A stretch of DNA of 64,000 nucleotides from Clostridium sp. OS1-26. GTDB taxonomy: Bacteria > Bacillota > Clostridia > Clostridiales > Clostridiaceae. The notes under the pieces were generated by a model. That model made no database searches. It worked only from the letters and a program-made list of their open reading frames with translations, and was not told where the DNA came from. Positions 62,618-64,000 of the stretch are shown here, in pieces. Numbering within the stretch: the first letter of the stretch is position 1; each line of letters begins with the position of its first letter. The stretch spans positions 4,993,208 to 5,057,207 of the forward strand of contig NZ_CP133264.1 in the NCBI RefSeq assembly GCF_030915445.1, given 5' to 3'. A program made the translations under genes and the position numbers.

Positions 62618-62846
62618 GAAAGTTAACTTGCACAAAGGGATATGTTTCTAAAGCTGAAGGTAGATTTAAAAACTTTGTGTCAGTCTTAGTGAAGTGTTTT
62701 AAGACAACCTTAGAATCTTAGATAGTGTCTGAGCGTAGCGAGTTTATCTAAGTTCTTAGGTCGTCTAAAACACAAGCTTTAGACTGACTAAAAGTTTTTA
62801 ACGGACTGAAGCTTAGAAACATATCCCGACGTGTAAGTTAACTTTC
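62618..62846. repeat. 229-nt long palindromic intergenic element
   Basis: Ends GAAAGTTAACTTGCAC and its near-perfect complement. The arms go on to pair over almost the whole length (GGGATATGTTTCTAA, AAAAACTTT, GTCAGTCT, TGTTTTA, CTTAGATA) and close on the loop GAGCGTAGCGAG. A deleted copy is at 16192-16227. No coding capacity. The rest of 62263-62865 shows no gene. Confidence 0.7.
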
Positions 62847-62865
62847 GTTTTTGTACACCTACATA

Positions 62866-64000
62866 TTATTTAAGAAATTCAACGGCTGCCTGACATTGTA
62901 TTGCAACTCCAACTGCAATACAATCCTCATCAACATCAAATAAGCTTCCATGAGCTGGATGAATTATACCTTTGCTTTCGTTTCTAGAGCCTAAATAATA
63001 AAATGCCGAAGGTCTCTCTAGTGAAAAATATGCAAAACTCTCTACTCCCATACTTGGGCTTTGAAGCATCTTTATATTATCTTTTCCTATAACTTTTTCT
63101 GCAGAGTTTAGAAGTATATCCACAGCCTCATCGTTATTGTACAAGCAAGGATAGCTTTCTTCAATATCTATTTCGCACTGTCCTCTCATTGAATGTACTA
63201 TACCCTCCACAACTTCCACAAGCCTCTGCTTTACATAAGCTCTGTGTTCTGTTGTCATTACTCTTATAATACCAGATATAGTCACTTCTTCAGGTATTAT
63301 ATTTGGAGCAGTACCGCCATGAATTGAACCTATAGTTAAAACTGCTGGATCTGTAGGTGGTAATTCTCTACTTATAATATTTTGAAGAGCTAAAACTACT
63401 GAGCTAGCTATAACTATAGGGTCAACACCTGTATGTGGACGTGCTCCATGTGCACCTTTTCCCTTAATTTTTATTGCAAAAGGATTAGATGCTGCATTTA
63501 CCACACCAGTTTTTACACCTATTTTCCCTGTTTCCAAATTTTCTTCTACATGAAGTCCAAACACCATATCTACATGAGGATTCTCTAATACTCCCTCATC
63601 TATCATTACTTTTGCTCCCCCTGTTGTTTCCTCAGCTGGTTCAAAGAATAATTTTACATTTCCTTTTAATTCACTCTTTATACTATTTAAAACCTTTGCT
63701 GCTCCAAGAAGGATTGTAGTATGAGCATCGTGTCCGCATGCATGCATTCTCCCTTTAACTGTTGAAGCATAACCACAACTCTTTTTATCTTCAAGAGGAA
63801 GGGCATCTATATCTCCTCTAAGAGCAACAGTTTTTTGTCCATTACCTCTTATTATTCCACATATGCCAGTACCTGCAGTTTCTATATATTCTATGCCTTC
63901 CTTTGTTAAAAATTCCTTTATTTTATCAGAAGTTCTATGTTCTTCATAACCTAACTCTGGATGCATATGAAAATCTCTTCTTAAGTCCACTAACTCTTCT
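62866..64000 (-). CDS. M20-family amidohydrolase/peptidase, 5' end outside the window
   Basis: Zinc amidohydrolase of the M20D type (hippurate, indole-acetyl-amino-acid or N-acetyl-diaminopimelate hydrolases). Within the window it reads from EELVDLRRDFHMHPELGYEEHRTS to the C terminus with 378 residues. Metal and catalytic motifs: ALRGDIDALPLEDKK, GRMHACGHDAHTTILLGAAK, FFEPAEETTGGAKVMIDEG, and GLHVEE. The frame is still open at the edge and the sequence before VDLRRD is typical family, so the true start lies beyond position 64000; GTG at 63990 is not the likely start. The dimerisation domain lies in the middle (HGARPHTGVDPIVIASSVV). Confidence 0.92.
   Translation of the reverse strand, partial: EELVDLRRDFHMHPELGYEEHRTSDKIKEFLTKEGIEYIETAGTGICGIIRGNGQKTVALRGDIDALPLEDKKSCGYASTVKGRMHACGHDAHTTILLGAAKVLNSIKSELKGNVKLFFEPAEETTGGAKVMIDEGVLENPHVDMVFGLHVEENLETGKIGVKTGVVNAASNPFAIKIKGKGAHGARPHTGVDPIVIASSVVLALQNIISRELPPTDPAVLTIGSIHGGTAPNIIPEEVTISGIIRVMTTEHRAYVKQRLVEVVEGIVHSMRGQCEIDIEESYPCLYNNDEAVDILLNSAEKVIGKDNIKMLQSPSMGVESFAYFSLERPSAFYYLGSRNESKGIIHPAHGSLFDVDEDCIAVGVAIQCQAAVEFLK

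Noticed and set aside
63990..64000. GTG at 63990 as start of the M20 peptidase
   Set aside because: The frame continues to the window edge with typical family residues before it, so the gene is cut by the window.

Overview
The window looks like chromosomal DNA of a butyrate-forming Clostridium (sensu stricto or a close relative). It is strongly AT-rich, with GGAGG-type ribosome sites and Firmicute regulators throughout. It carries the full crotonyl-CoA/butyryl-CoA branch, Suf iron-sulfur assembly, ECF sigma/anti-sigma pairs, and oxygen-defence proteins of the rubrerythrin and hemerythrin type. The species cannot be named from the sequence alone.

Layout. 1-2400: suf operon (C, B, start of D) behind two Rrf2/IscR-like operators. 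2.5-8.2 kb: an oxygen-type membrane fatty acid desaturase, an ECF sigma/DUF4179 anti-sigma pair, and an LTA-synthase-like enzyme. 8.3-16.1 kb: butyrate operon thl-crt-bcd-etfB-etfA-hbd, preceded by a near-perfect sigma-54 promoter and by the gene of its probable sigma-54 activator. 16.3-21.9 kb: a visibly GC-richer two-component/ABC-transporter cassette whose ends are inverted copies of a short repeat. 22-32 kb: GDPD, Nudix, DUF2087 regulator, diguanylate cyclase, a MarR/4Fe-4S pair sharing an operator, and a two-component system with an unusual metalloprotease-HhH-membrane protein that has four tandem 11-bp repeats in front of it. 32-35.6 kb: sigV-rsiV-oatA lysozyme-response locus with two matching ECF promoters. 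35.8-43 kb: small metabolic genes, SelO, a rhodanese with an operator in its promoter spacer, and XRE and MerR/TipAS regulators. 43-50.6 kb: insertion-sequence-scarred region with a MocR regulator whose 75-bp control region is duplicated in inverted orientation in front of an amidase and a Cys-rich gene. 50.6-64 kb: PIG-L deacetylase, hemerythrin/rubrerythrin, a secreted NlpC/P60-SH3 protein, two SpoVB-type flippases, FMN-riboswitch-controlled ribB, TauE-type exporter, RluA and an M20 peptidase cut by the window edge.

Six genes (thl twice, bcd, the sigma-54 activator, mocR, ribB, rluA) are each interrupted by what reads as a one-base shortage in or beside a homopolymer. Adding one base restores the family sequence every time. 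I take this as a systematic sequencing error and annotate whole genes across the breaks. True decay is seen in the IS3 element (two nonsense codons), two IS30 relics with the same internal deletion, and several gene relics.

The most interesting signals are regulatory: the sigma-54 control of butyrate synthesis, the MocR inverted-repeat regulon, the 11-bp repeat array, the duplicated SigV promoter, and families of intergenic palindromic elements.
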